From NCBI RefSeq assembly GCF_002929375.1, contig NZ_PJIP01000012.1, positions 62,001 to 126,000 on the forward strand: 64,000 bases of DNA. The letters run 5' to 3'. The position numbers and the translations under genes are program-made. The notes beneath the pieces were generated by a model that had not been told where the DNA came from, did not search any database, and saw nothing but the letters and a program-made list of their open reading frames with translations. This document shows, one piece after another, positions 52,380 through 61,484 of the stretch. Each line of letters begins with the position of its first letter. Positions within the stretch are counted from its first letter, which is position 1. The DNA is from Arthrobacter sp. DWC3. GTDB lineage: Bacteria > Actinomycetota > Actinomycetes > Actinomycetales > Micrococcaceae.

Positions 52380-53110
52380 AACCGTTCCTCCTGCTGGGTA
52401 CCCGTGCCGAGAACTACGCGGCGGATGCCGAATACCGGAGCTTCCTCCGTTTCGGTGGCCTTGCCGAGGGGGAGCTGCGCCGTATCCGCGTGGAGGCGGA
52501 GCCCCTGCCCGCACTGGACCTCGCGGACTACTCAGGGATCTTCCTCGGCGGGAGCCCCTTCAACTCCTCGGATCCGCAGGAGTCGAAGAGCGAGGTCCAG
52601 GTGCGGGTGGAACATGAGCTCGGCCTGTTGCTGGACCGGGTGGTCGCGGAGGACTTCCCGTTCCTCGGTGCGTGCTACGGCGTCGGGACCCTGGGCCGGC
52701 ACCAGGGCGCCGTCATCGACGGGACGTATGCCGAGCCTGTCGGTGCCGTCGAGGTCACGCTGACCGGGCAGGGCGTCGAGGATCCGCTGCTCGCCGGGCT
52801 GCCGTCGTCGTTCGCCGCGTACGTGGGGCACAAGGAGGCGTGCACCACGCTGCCGGCGTCGGCGGTGCTGCTGGCGTCGTCGGCCACGTGTCCCGTGCAG
52901 ATGTTCCGGGTGGGGCGGAACGTCTATGCCACGCAGTTCCATCCGGAGCTCGACGTCGAGGCGCTCGTGGGCCGCATCAGCACCTACCGCCATGCCGGGT
53001 ACTTCCCGCCCGAGGAGGCTGACGAGTACATGGTGCGGGCACGTGCCACGGTGGTCGACCAGCCGGAGCTGATCCTGAGGGCGTTCGTCACGAGGTACGC
53101 GACGGACTGA
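52376..53110 (+). CDS. class I glutamine amidotransferase-like protein
   Basis: A 244-residue protein of the GATase1/GMP-synthase-like group. The triad is Cys100 in LGACYG and His189 and Glu191 in TQFHPEL. The GTG start at 52376 overlaps the stop of the GH31 gene, so they are co-translated. Stand-alone members of this group usually cleave a gamma-glutamyl amide or are of unknown function. It shows no clear link to xyloside breakdown, and may simply ride on the operon. Confidence 0.85.
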   Translation: MKPFLLLGTRAENYAADAEYRSFLRFGGLAEGELRRIRVEAEPLPALDLADYSGIFLGGSPFNSSDPQESKSEVQVRVEHELGLLLDRVVAEDFPFLGACYGVGTLGRHQGAVIDGTYAEPVGAVEVTLTGQGVEDPLLAGLPSSFAAYVGHKEACTTLPASAVLLASSATCPVQMFRVGRNVYATQFHPELDVEALVGRISTYRHAGYFPPEEADEYMVRARATVVDQPELILRAFVTRYATD

Positions 53111-53220
53111 TGCGGAGCTGGCAGTGCCGGCGCGGCGCCGGACGGGTTGGCGCTGCGCGTGCCGGCGCCGGCCGGGCTGGCGCTGACCGGGCCCGTACCG
53201 GTGCCGCCCTAGCCCGCGCT

Positions 53221-53333
53221 GCCCGTGTCTGCGCCGATCCTGCCGGTGCCGCCTCAGCCGGCGCTGCCCGTGTCTGCGCCGATCCTGCCGGTGCCGCCTC
53301 AGCCGGCGCTGCCCGTGCCTGCGCCGATCCTGC
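53221..53333. repeat. 45-bp tandem repeat (two and a half copies)
   Basis: A 45-base unit is repeated exactly at 53221-53265 and 53266-53310. A third, slightly changed 23-base copy follows. Upstream from about 53130 is a degenerate Ala/Arg/Gly-coding stretch of the same kind. The unit is a multiple of three, so an open frame runs through it (RVCADPAGAASAGAA as a 15-residue repeat). I see no evidence that it is translated. Confidence 0.88.
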
Positions 53334-53394
53334 TGCAAACCTGAGGGTCGTCCGGCCTTCGTGCACCCTACGATCGTGGCGTGGGGGATCAACG

Positions 53395-53820
53395 ATGACG
53401 ACGGCGGCAGCCCGCGCGCGCCAGGCGCGCCAGGAGAAGGACCTGCAGGCGCTGCAGGCGGCGGAACGCGCCGAACAGCTGCGGGCCGAACTGACCCGGG
53501 CACGGATCGAACTCGAATTCTTCGAACGCGGCCCGGCGCAGCGCGGACGGCCCGGCGCATCGCCTCCCGGTCGCGGACGACGCGGACCACGCGGGCGGCG
53601 CGGACCTGTCCGGCGGAACGGCGAGCCGACGCGGGGCGTCGCCGTCGGGCTGTGGTTCGTCGCGTTCTACCTGCTGCTCGTCGCCCTCGCCAACGGGACC
53701 CCGGAGGATGCGGCTACGGCCGCGTCCGCCGCCTCCCCGATCACCTCTGCCTCGACTCCCTCCGCAACCACCACCTACCAGTCCGCGCCGTCCGTCGGGG
53801 TCGACGCCGTCGTCCTGTAG
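53395..53820 (+). CDS. small membrane protein with coiled-coil head, function unknown
   Basis: A 141-residue protein. Residues 1-45 are an Ala/Glu/Arg/Gln-rich helix (ARARQARQEKDLQALQAAERAEQL), likely a coiled coil. A Gly/Arg-rich basic stretch follows. One hydrophobic helix (AVGLWFVAFYLLLVALANG) at about residues 83-101 crosses the membrane, and a Ser/Thr/Ala tail of 40 residues may be outside. The frame is open back to 53110 through the 45-bp repeat. I prefer the ATG at 53395 because a purine-rich GGGGGA lies eight bases before it. The family is unknown to me. Confidence 0.6.
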   Translation: MTTAAARARQARQEKDLQALQAAERAEQLRAELTRARIELEFFERGPAQRGRPGASPPGRGRRGPRGRRGPVRRNGEPTRGVAVGLWFVAFYLLLVALANGTPEDAATAASAASPITSASTPSATTTYQSAPSVGVDAVVL

Positions 53821-53906
53821 CTGCCTGTCGTGCGTCGGTGCCGCGCTGTACTGTCGGGGGACACGCGCAGGACCACACGGAAGAGGTAGCTGTCATCGGT
53901 TCCAGC

Positions 53907-55163
53907 ATGAGAACGAGCACCGGTCCGGCGGCCCGTACCGTCCCCGTCGTCCCCGCTCCGGGCGAGAAGCGTCACCACCGGGTGCTCATCATCGGTGGCG
54001 GCAACGCAGGAGTGTCCCTTGCAGGACGCCTCCGCCGGTACCGGGTGAAGGACGTCGCGGTGATCGAGCCACGCAGCCGGCACCTGTACCAGCCCCTGTT
54101 CTCGCACATCGCCGGAGGGACGGCCGATGCCCTGGAGGCCGTGCGGCTGCAGTCCGCGGTGATGCCCAAGGGGGTCACCTGGATCCAGGACAAGGCCACC
54201 GATGTCAGTACGGAGTCCAGGACGGTGCTGCTCGAGTCGGGATCGGCGGTCACGTACGACCACCTCGTGGTCTGCCCCGGTATCCAGAACGACTGGACGG
54301 CCATCCCCGGACTGAAGGAGGCGATGGAAGGGCCGCACGGTGCCTCGAACTACGAGTACGAGCTGGCACCGAAGGCCTGGAAGCTCTTCAGGGACCTGAC
54401 CCACGGCACCGTCGTGTTCACGCAGCCGCCCGGACCGGCGTCGTGCGACGGCGCTGCGCAGAAGCCCATGTACCTCGCGTGCGACCACTGGCAGCGCCAG
54501 GGTGTCCTGAAGGACATCCGGGTGGTGCTCGCCGTGTCCACGCCCACCATCTTCGGCATGGAGATGATCGACGAGGAACTGGGCCGGAAGATCGACGAGT
54601 ACGGGATCGAGGTCCGGTACAGCACCGAGCTGGTGTCGGTGGACCCCGAAGGCCGCACGGTGGACCTGAAGAACACCGTCACCGGTGCATCGGAGACCCT
54701 CGGCTACGACGTCCTCCACGCCGTACCGCCGCAGTCGGCACCCGAGTGGCTGAAGACCACCGACCTGCCGGCAGCAGGCAACCGGGGAGGCTTCGTGGAG
54801 GTGGACCCCGTCATCCTGCGGCACACGCGCTTCCCCGCCATCTGGTCGCTCGGTGATGCCGCCTCGACCCTCAACTCGAAGTCGGGCGCGGCACTGCGGA
54901 TGCAGACGAAGGTGCTCGCGAAGAACCTGAAGGCCGTGCTGAAGGGCAGGAAGCCCACCGCCGAGTACAACCACTACTCGGCGTGCCCCTTCGTGGTCAG
55001 CCGGAACACCGTCGTGTTCTCGGAGTTCGACGACAAGTACTCGCCCATGCCCACGGTCCCGGGCTGGGACGGCCTGGCGCGTGAGCGCAGGCTGACGTAC
55101 GTCCTGGAGCGGATCGTGCTGCCGAAGGTCTACTGGAACCTCATCCTCAAGGGCCGCGCCTGA
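53907..55163 (+). CDS. sulfide:quinone oxidoreductase-like flavoprotein (type II SQR)
   Basis: A 418-residue FAD protein. FAD binds at VLIIGGGNAGVSLAGRL near residues 27-43, and LGDAAS is the second FAD contact. The pair of redox cysteines expected for SQR are Cys180 (PASCDG) and Cys360 (SACPFV), matching the spacing in type II SQR such as mitochondrial SQOR. It would oxidise sulfide, passing electrons to the quinone pool at the membrane face. The ATG at 53907 has only a distant AAGAGG. It is transcribed alone and has no persulfide dioxygenase or rhodanese gene beside it. Confidence 0.87.
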   Translation: MRTSTGPAARTVPVVPAPGEKRHHRVLIIGGGNAGVSLAGRLRRYRVKDVAVIEPRSRHLYQPLFSHIAGGTADALEAVRLQSAVMPKGVTWIQDKATDVSTESRTVLLESGSAVTYDHLVVCPGIQNDWTAIPGLKEAMEGPHGASNYEYELAPKAWKLFRDLTHGTVVFTQPPGPASCDGAAQKPMYLACDHWQRQGVLKDIRVVLAVSTPTIFGMEMIDEELGRKIDEYGIEVRYSTELVSVDPEGRTVDLKNTVTGASETLGYDVLHAVPPQSAPEWLKTTDLPAAGNRGGFVEVDPVILRHTRFPAIWSLGDAASTLNSKSGAALRMQTKVLAKNLKAVLKGRKPTAEYNHYSACPFVVSRNTVVFSEFDDKYSPMPTVPGWDGLARERRLTYVLERIVLPKVYWNLILKGRA

Positions 55164-55300
55164 CGCCTCGCGCACCTGGGTGCCCCGAGGGCACCTTCAC
55201 CGGCAGTTCATCCGCCGTTGAGGAGCGGGTCGGGTGGGGACGGTTGGATCGATGCGGGCGCCCTGCGCCCGACGTCTCGTCCACCCGAAGGGATCCACCC

Positions 55301-56533
55301 ATGCCCCGTGTCGCCCGTTCCATCCGTTCGGCCGCTGCCGTCGCCGTCGGACTCTCGCTCCTCGCCGTGCCCGCCGAGACCCTGGCGGAGACCGCCGAGG
55401 ACCGCGGCGCCCCGGAGCCACCCAGTACGGGCCCGATCCTCGTGGGGCACCGCGGTGCCGGCGGCACGGCACCCGAGAACACGGTGGCCGCGTTCCTGGA
55501 CGGGCGGGCATCCGGCGCGGACTTCATCGAGATCGACGTGCAACTCAGCGCCGACGGGGTCCCCTTCCTCTTCCACGACGACACCCCGGCCCGCACCACG
55601 GACGTGGAGGACGTCTTCCCCGGCCGCGCCTCCGACCCCATCACGTCCTTCACCTGGGCCGAACTGCAGCAGCTCGACGCCGGCTCGTACTTCGACCGGC
55701 GCTTCGTCGGCGAGAGGATCCCGCACCTCGACGACGCCGCGGCCGTCGCGACCAGCGCCACCGGCGTGTACATCGAGATCAAGTCGCCCTGGAATTCGCC
55801 CGGTATCGAGGAGGTCGTCGCGGGTGAGCTGCGGACCGACCCCGCATGGCGGAAGCTCGTCGAGGCCCGCAAGGTGCAGGTGATCGGCTTCGACGAGGCC
55901 TCCAACCGGAGATTCGCCGCGCTGGCGCCCCACGTCATGCTGCAGCAGCTCACGTGGATGATCCCGGGCCCGGAAACCCTGGCCGAGTGGGCCGCCTACG
56001 TGGACTCGGTGGGTGCGTACTACCGTGGCCTCACCGCCGAGGAGGTCGCCCGGGTCAAGGACGCCGGGCTGGTGATGAGCGTCTACACCGTCAACTCGCC
56101 GGAGGACGTGCAGGCGGTCGCGGATCTCGGCGTCGACGCTGTCACCACCGACTTCCCCATCCAGAACGGCCGTCACCTCCGCGGGCTTCCCGTCTTCGCT
56201 GAGGCAACCGTGGAGATCGGCGGAGCGGTCAACGACCCCGCGGGTGACGACGTCGGGCGGGGGGCCGGTGAGTACGTCACGCTGCGGAACGTGTCGGGTT
56301 CGGCAGTGGACGTCAGCGGGTACTTCCTCCGTGACGTCACCAACAGCATCCTCCGGGTGGGGGAGGGCTACGTCCTGCAGCCCGGCGCCGAGCTCCGTGT
56401 CCACACCGGTCCCGGTACCGATTCGCCCACCAGCTACTTCAACGGACTGTCCACTCCCATGCTGACCGACACCGGCACGTCCCTCGGACTGTGGACGCCT
56501 GACCTGCGCCTCGTGGACGTCTTCGCGAACTAG
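55301..56533 (+). CDS. secreted glycerophosphodiester phosphodiesterase with lamin-tail domain
   Basis: A 410-residue exported protein. The signal peptide (SIRSAAAVAVGLSLLAVPAETLAE) precedes the GDPD TIM barrel at about residues 45-315, with active-site segments VGHRGAGGTAPENT, EIDVQLSADGV, FHDD and IEIK. Residues about 320-408 form a beta-rich lamin-tail (LTD) domain (VNDPAGDDVGRGAGEYVTLRNVSGSAVDVSGYFLRD), a common extracellular tail in actinobacteria. It releases glycerol phosphate from deacylated phospholipids outside the cell. The ATG at 55301 follows GAAGGGA. It ends at a hairpin. Confidence 0.92.
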   Translation: MPRVARSIRSAAAVAVGLSLLAVPAETLAETAEDRGAPEPPSTGPILVGHRGAGGTAPENTVAAFLDGRASGADFIEIDVQLSADGVPFLFHDDTPARTTDVEDVFPGRASDPITSFTWAELQQLDAGSYFDRRFVGERIPHLDDAAAVATSATGVYIEIKSPWNSPGIEEVVAGELRTDPAWRKLVEARKVQVIGFDEASNRRFAALAPHVMLQQLTWMIPGPETLAEWAAYVDSVGAYYRGLTAEEVARVKDAGLVMSVYTVNSPEDVQAVADLGVDAVTTDFPIQNGRHLRGLPVFAEATVEIGGAVNDPAGDDVGRGAGEYVTLRNVSGSAVDVSGYFLRDVTNSILRVGEGYVLQPGAELRVHTGPGTDSPTSYFNGLSTPMLTDTGTSLGLWTPDLRLVDVFAN

Positions 56534-56548
56534 CACGCCGGACGGACC

Positions 56549-56583
56549 GACGACGGCGATCTCTTCGCGGTGTCGCCGTCGTC
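56549..56583 (+). terminator. terminator after the GDPD gene
   Basis: Perfect 11-base arms (56549-56559 and 56573-56583) enclose a 13-base loop. A short CCTCTTGT follows, so the terminator is moderate. Confidence 0.6.
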
Positions 56584-56621
56584 CTCTTGTCCCAGCTCAC
56601 GGGAAGGTCTAGACTCAAATA

Positions 56622-56643
56622 ATCAACTGATCGGTTGATCAAC
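56622..56643. promoter_or_regulatory. ArsR-type operator
   Basis: ATCAAC (56622-56627) and GTTGAT (56634-56639) form an inverted repeat, and GTTGATCAAC (56634-56643) is a second overlapping palindrome. They lie just before the ribosome site of the arsR gene, in an AT-rich stretch. Confidence 0.65.
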
Positions 56644-56656
56644 GAGGAGGTGGATC

Positions 56657-57001
56657 ATGCGGGACGACGATCTCGATGCCGCCTTCTCCGCGCTCGCCGA
56701 TCCGGCACGCAGGGCCATCATCGCGCGGCTGTCGCGGAGCTCGGCGACCGTGAACGAACTGGCGGAACCCTTCACCATCACCAAGCAGGCAGTCTCGAAG
56801 CACATTCAGGTGCTCGAGCAGGCGGGCCTGATCACGCGTACACGGGACGGGCAGCGCCGTCCGTGTCATCTCGATCCGGCAGCCCTCGAGGCGCTGACCG
56901 GCTGGATCGACACCTACCGCCTGGAGGCCGAGCGGCAGTACCGCAGGCTCGACGGCGTCCTCGCAACCCTGAAGGACCAGCACAGCAAGGATCAGTCATG
57001 A
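56657..57001 (+). CDS. ArsR-family regulator
   Basis: A 114-residue ArsR/SmtB-type repressor. The winged helix is ALADPARRAIIARLSRSSATVNELAEPFTITKQAVSKHIQVLEQAGLITRTRDGQRR. No CxC metal-binding motif is present, so it is probably not metal-responsive. The ATG at 56657 follows GAGGAGG. Its stop overlaps the AHSA1 gene by four bases. This regulator/AHSA1 pairing is a common conserved module in actinobacteria and other bacteria. Confidence 0.92.
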   Translation: MRDDDLDAAFSALADPARRAIIARLSRSSATVNELAEPFTITKQAVSKHIQVLEQAGLITRTRDGQRRPCHLDPAALEALTGWIDTYRLEAERQYRRLDGVLATLKDQHSKDQS

Positions 57002-57486
57002 GCAACCCCACCACCATCACAGCGGAACCCGGCCAGTCGTACGTGGACATCGTCAGGGAGTTCGATGCTCCCCGCGACCTGGTGTTCCGTGCCTTCACGG
57101 AGCCGGACCTCGTCCGCCAGTGGCTCGGACCCCACCGCATCACCACGGAGATCCGTGAGTTCTCCGCCGTCACGGGCGGCGCCTACTCCTACGTGCACCG
57201 CGACGACGACGGCGGTGCCTACGGCTTCCGCGGTATCTTCCATACCGTGATCGCTCCCGAGCGGATCATCCAGACCTTCGAGTTCGACGGCGCACCCCAC
57301 CACGTCAGCCTCGAGAGCATGACGTTCGAGGACCTGGGAGACGGCCGGACGAGGTGCGCCGGACGGTCGGTGTTCCTCACCGGTGAGAGTCGCGACGCGA
57401 TGATCAGCAGCGGCATGGAGGCCGGCGTCGACGAGGGCTACGAGCGCCTCGACTCGGTCCTGGCGTCGCTCTCCGTCCCGAGCTGA
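56998..57486 (+). CDS. AHSA1/SRPBCC-domain protein
   Basis: A 162-residue SRPBCC/AHSA1 fold protein. The start of the fold (YVDIVREFDAPRDLVFRAFTEPDLVRQWLGP) and the C-terminal helix (GMEAGVDEGYERLDSVLASL) are classic. It likely binds a hydrophobic ligand. The ATGA overlap with arsR means the two proteins are made together, and the regulator is expected to control both. Confidence 0.92.
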   Translation: MSNPTTITAEPGQSYVDIVREFDAPRDLVFRAFTEPDLVRQWLGPHRITTEIREFSAVTGGAYSYVHRDDDGGAYGFRGIFHTVIAPERIIQTFEFDGAPHHVSLESMTFEDLGDGRTRCAGRSVFLTGESRDAMISSGMEAGVDEGYERLDSVLASLSVPS

Positions 57487-57610
57487 GGCTGAGCGCCCGG
57501 CGGGGCCGAGGCGGCGCATCGGCGAGTGCCGGACCGAGGTGGCCTGAGCCGGCGAGGCCCGACGCGAGGTGACCATCACGTGTGGTCCAGACTCTCGTCG
57601 GGCCGGCGCC

Positions 57611-57634
57611 GGGCCCTTGTCCGGGCCCTTGTCC
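57611..57634. repeat. 12-bp tandem duplication
   Basis: GGGCCCTTGTCC is repeated exactly at 57611-57622 and 57623-57634 in the gap before the amidase gene. The 177-base gap otherwise shows no gene or clear hairpin. Confidence 0.8.
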
Positions 57635-57663
57635 GGCCCGGTGCCGCCCCGTAGCATCCCGTC

Positions 57664-58665
57664 ATGGAGATCATCGAGTACCACCCGCGGCGTGACCAAC
57701 TCGTGTACACCTTCGGTGGCAGCGCTCCCGTGATGACCGTCCAGCCCGGCACGGCGCTCAGGCTCTGGTCCGAGGACGCCTTCAACAATGCACTCACCTC
57801 GGTGGACGACGTGTCGGGTGAGAAGGTCGACCTCAGCTTCGTCAATCCGCAGACCGGGCCGTTCTACGTCGAGGGCGCAGAGCCCGGCGACACCCTCGCA
57901 CTCCACGTCGTCGACCTCACGCCGGCCCGCTCCTACGGGGCATCGGCCACCATCCCCTTCTTCGGCGGACTCACCAGTACCGATCGCACCGCCACCCTGC
58001 AGGAACCGCTGCCGGACATCACCTGGATCTACCACGTCGACACCGAGCGACGGACCGTCGGATTCCAGTCCAGGCTCGGTGACTTCGAGGTCGCGCTGCC
58101 GCTCGAGCCGATGCTCGGCACCGTCGGCGTCGCGCCTCCCGGCGGTGAGGTGCGCTCTGCCCTCGTGCCCGAACGGTTCGGCGGCAACATGGACGCACCG
58201 GACGTGAAGCCCGGCACCACCGTGTACCTCGGCGTCAATGTCGAGGGTGCGCTGTTCTCCATCGGTGACGGCCACTACCGCCAGGGCGAGGGGGAAGCCT
58301 GTGGCACCGCCGTCGAGGGTGCCATGCACTCGACCATCATCGTGGAGCTCGTCAAGGGCCATGCCCCGGGCTGGCCGAGGCTCGAGACCGACTACCACTG
58401 GATGGCCGTCGGCTCGTCGCGCCCCATGGAGGACTCCTGGCGTATCGGGCAGCTGGAGATGGTCCGTTGGTTCAGCGACCTCTTCGGACTGCACCAGCTC
58501 GATGCCTACCAGCTCCTCACGCAGACGGCCCTCGCGCCGATCGCGAACGCCGTCGACGCCAACTACAGCGTGATCGTGAAGGCGCCCAAGGCGCTCTTTC
58601 CCGCCGTCGACGCCTATGGCGGACTCCACGCGCACCTCCGGCGGCAGGCTGCAGAACTGCGCTGA
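57664..58665 (+). CDS. acetamidase/formamidase family protein
   Basis: A 333-residue FmdA_AmdA family protein. Conserved segments are DVSGEKVDLSFVNPQTGPFYVEGAEPGDTLALHVVDLTP near residue 40-85, GRFGGNMD-type (here PERFGGNMDAPDVKPGTTVYLGVNVEGALFSIGDGHYRQGEGEACGTAVEG) and the C-terminal QLDAYQLLTQTALAPIANAVD. It hydrolyses short amides, releasing ammonia. The ATG at 57664 begins MEIIEYHP. No amide permease is adjacent. Confidence 0.9.
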   Translation: MEIIEYHPRRDQLVYTFGGSAPVMTVQPGTALRLWSEDAFNNALTSVDDVSGEKVDLSFVNPQTGPFYVEGAEPGDTLALHVVDLTPARSYGASATIPFFGGLTSTDRTATLQEPLPDITWIYHVDTERRTVGFQSRLGDFEVALPLEPMLGTVGVAPPGGEVRSALVPERFGGNMDAPDVKPGTTVYLGVNVEGALFSIGDGHYRQGEGEACGTAVEGAMHSTIIVELVKGHAPGWPRLETDYHWMAVGSSRPMEDSWRIGQLEMVRWFSDLFGLHQLDAYQLLTQTALAPIANAVDANYSVIVKAPKALFPAVDAYGGLHAHLRRQAAELR

Positions 58666-58752
58666 GTCGAGGCGGCCGCCTTCCGATCACCAATTCCCTG
58701 CCCGGACTCCCGCCTTCCGACCAGCCATCCCGACCCCGACCGGAGGATATCC

Positions 58753-59514
58753 ATGGACCTGCACCTCGACGGCTCGACAGCACTCGTCACCGGCGGCACG
58801 AAGGGAATCGGTCGCGCGATCGTCGAGTCCTTCGCGGCGGAGGGCGCGAATGTGGCCTTCTGTGCACGTCATGCCGATGACGTCGCTGCGACGGAGGCGG
58901 CACTCGCCGCATCGCCCGGCCGCGTCAAGGGGTATGTGCTCGACGTCGGCGACGGACCGGCGGTGAGTGCCTGGGTCGGAGCGGTGGCGGCGGATCTCGG
59001 CGGGATCGACGCCGTCGTGAGCAACGTCAGTGCGCTTGCGGTACCGGACACCGAGGCGAACTGGGAGGAGAGCCTGCGGGTCGACCTCATGGGAACGGTG
59101 CGCCTCGTCAAGGCGGCGCTGCCGTACCTCGAGCGCAGCGGGATCCCGTCGATCGCGGCGATCTCGAGTGTGTCCGGCCGGGAGGTGGACTTCGCGTCCG
59201 GCCCGTACGGCACCGTCAAGACGGCGCTCGTCGGGTACATGGCGGGGCTGGCGTTCCAGCTCGCGGACCGGGGTATCCGGGCCAACACCGTCTCGCCGGG
59301 CAACACCTACTTCGAAGGGGGATTCTGGGAGGGCATCGAACAGGGCGACCCGGAGCTGTATGCCACGGCGTTGGGTCTCAACCCCACGGGCCGCATGGGC
59401 ACCCCGCAGGAGATCGCCGACGCCGTGGTGTTCCTCGCAAGCCCTCGCTCCAGCCGCACCACCGGCGCAAACATCCTGATCGACGGTGGCCTCACGCGGG
59501 GCATCCAGCTCTGA
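58753..59514 (+). CDS. SDR-family oxidoreductase
   Basis: A 253-residue [11 protein letters not shown] at residues 14-21 binds the cofactor. The usual NNAG is replaced by SNVSAL, and the active site is SSVSGRE with YGTVK for the Tyr and Lys. The C-terminal [10 protein letters not shown] is typical. The ATG at 58753 follows GGAGGATATCC. It lies 87 bases after the amidase gene and may share its transcript. The substrate is unknown. Confidence 0.87.
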   Translation: MDLHLDGSTALVTGGTKGIGRAIVESFAAEGANVAFCARHADDVAATEAALAASPGRVKGYVLDVGDGPAVSAWVGAVAADLGGIDAVVSNVSALAVPDTEANWEESLRVDLMGTVRLVKAALPYLERSGIPSIAAISSVSGREVDFASGPYGTVKTALVGYMAGLAFQLADRGIRANTVSPGNTYFEGGFWEGIEQGDPELYATALGLNPTGRMGTPQEIADAVVFLASPRSSRTTGANILIDGGLTRGIQL

Positions 59515-59554
59515 CGGAATCCGTGCCTCCCTGATCGCCTCCCCGGGAGACGAC

Positions 59555-59583
59555 GAAGGGCGCCGGATGATCCGGCGCCCTTC
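59555..59583. terminator. terminator between convergent genes
   Basis: Perfect 13-base arms (59555-59567 and 59571-59583) with a TGA loop lie between the SDR gene and the convergent hydrolase gene. Confidence 0.82.
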
Positions 59584-59604
59584 CGGTACGGGACCCGGAG
59601 GCTC

Positions 59605-60511
<907 letters not shown>

Positions 60512-60538
60512 CCGTTCAAGTAGAATGGAGGGATGAAT

Positions 60539-61111
60539 ATGTCCGAGGCGCGCACCCGCATCGTCGCGACCGCCGACGAGCTCTACAACGCGCGTGGTAT
60601 CCAGGCCGTGGGCATGGACGAGTTGCGTGCCGCGGCCGGGGTCTCGCTCAAGAAGCTCTACCAGGAGTTCCCATCGAAGAGCAGCATCGTCATGGCGGTG
60701 CTCGAGCGGCGTCACCGGTCATGGGCGGAAGGGCTGGAGGCGGCGGTCCGGCAGGTGGCCGAACCACGGGAGCGCCTTCTCGCGATCTTCGACTACCTCG
60801 CGCGGTGGTTCGGGGAGGACTCGTTCCGGGGATGTGGCTTCATCAACAGCTTCGCCGAGCTCGGTGCGGTGAGCCCCGAGGTCGCGCAGTACGCGCGCGA
60901 GCACAAGGTGTCGTTCCAGGAGTACGTCGGAACACTTGCAAGCCGGGCCGGTGCGCCGGCCTACCTCGCCCCGCAGCTCTCGATCCTCGCCGAGGGTGCC
61001 CAGACGACGGCGGCCATCGCGGGAACGGCCGAGGCCGCGCAGCAGGCGCGGAGTGCGGCCGAGGTGCTGATCGACGCCGCACTCGGAGCCAGGGCCAGCA
61101 GGGCTGCCTAG
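60539..61111 (+). CDS. TetR-family regulator of the chloroperoxidase gene
   Basis: A 190-residue TetR regulator. The helix-turn-helix is at residues 5-50 (RTRIVATADELYNARGIQAVGMDELRAAAGVSLKKLYQEFPSKSSIV). The C-terminal domain is helical with an FGEDSFRGCGFINSFAELG segment. I prefer the ATG at 60539, because the GGAGGG site is six to seven bases away; the ATG at 60533 is too close to it. Its stop overlaps the stop of the convergent GNAT gene. Confidence 0.92.
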   Translation: MSEARTRIVATADELYNARGIQAVGMDELRAAAGVSLKKLYQEFPSKSSIVMAVLERRHRSWAEGLEAAVRQVAEPRERLLAIFDYLARWFGEDSFRGCGFINSFAELGAVSPEVAQYAREHKVSFQEYVGTLASRAGAPAYLAPQLSILAEGAQTTAAIAGTAEAAQQARSAAEVLIDAALGARASRAA

Positions 61112-61410
61112 CCCACCAGATCCTGGTACTCGGGGTGCTCGTCGATGAACGCCGCGACGAATTCGCACTGCGGCACCACGGTGAGGTTCTGCTTCCGGGC
61201 GTCGTCGAGGGCGTGACGGATCAGGGTGCTGCCGACGCCGTGGCCCTCCACGTCCTCGTCGACCACGGTGTGCGTGAAGACGATGGTGTCGCCGGACCGT
61301 TCATAGGCGGCCATGCCTGCGGATTCGCCGTCGAGGGTGGCGATGTAGCGGCTCTTGCCCTCGTTGTTGCTGACCTGGACGTCGCCGTTTCCGGTGTTCT
61401 CGGTGCTCAT
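61108..61410 (-). CDS. small GNAT-like acetyltransferase (YidJ/GCN5-related N-acetyltransferase-like)
   Basis: A 100-residue single-domain protein of the small GCN5-related family (GNAT-like, COG2388 type). The pattern is SRYIATLDGESAGMAAYERSGDTIVFTHTVVDEDVEGHGVGSTLIRHALDDARKQNLTVVPQCEFVAAFIDEHPEYQDLV, with the acetyl-CoA loop EGHGVGS. It shares a CTAG with the TetR gene: each stop codon reads off one strand of the same four bases. The weak ribosome site suggests low expression. Confidence 0.88.
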   Translation of the reverse strand: MSTENTGNGDVQVSNNEGKSRYIATLDGESAGMAAYERSGDTIVFTHTVVDEDVEGHGVGSTLIRHALDDARKQNLTVVPQCEFVAAFIDEHPEYQDLVG

Positions 61411-61484
61411 GCTGTCACTCTGGCACCCGGTGTGCAGGGCGGTCAACGGAGCCCTTCGAGCGGTGGCCCGCTCCGGCCGAGGCA

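Noticed and set aside
53110-53394. Arg/Ala/Cys-rich N-terminal extension of the membrane protein
   Set aside because: It is coded almost entirely by tandem repeats and lacks a convincing ribosome site. A good start lies at 53395. I keep it only as a question under findings.
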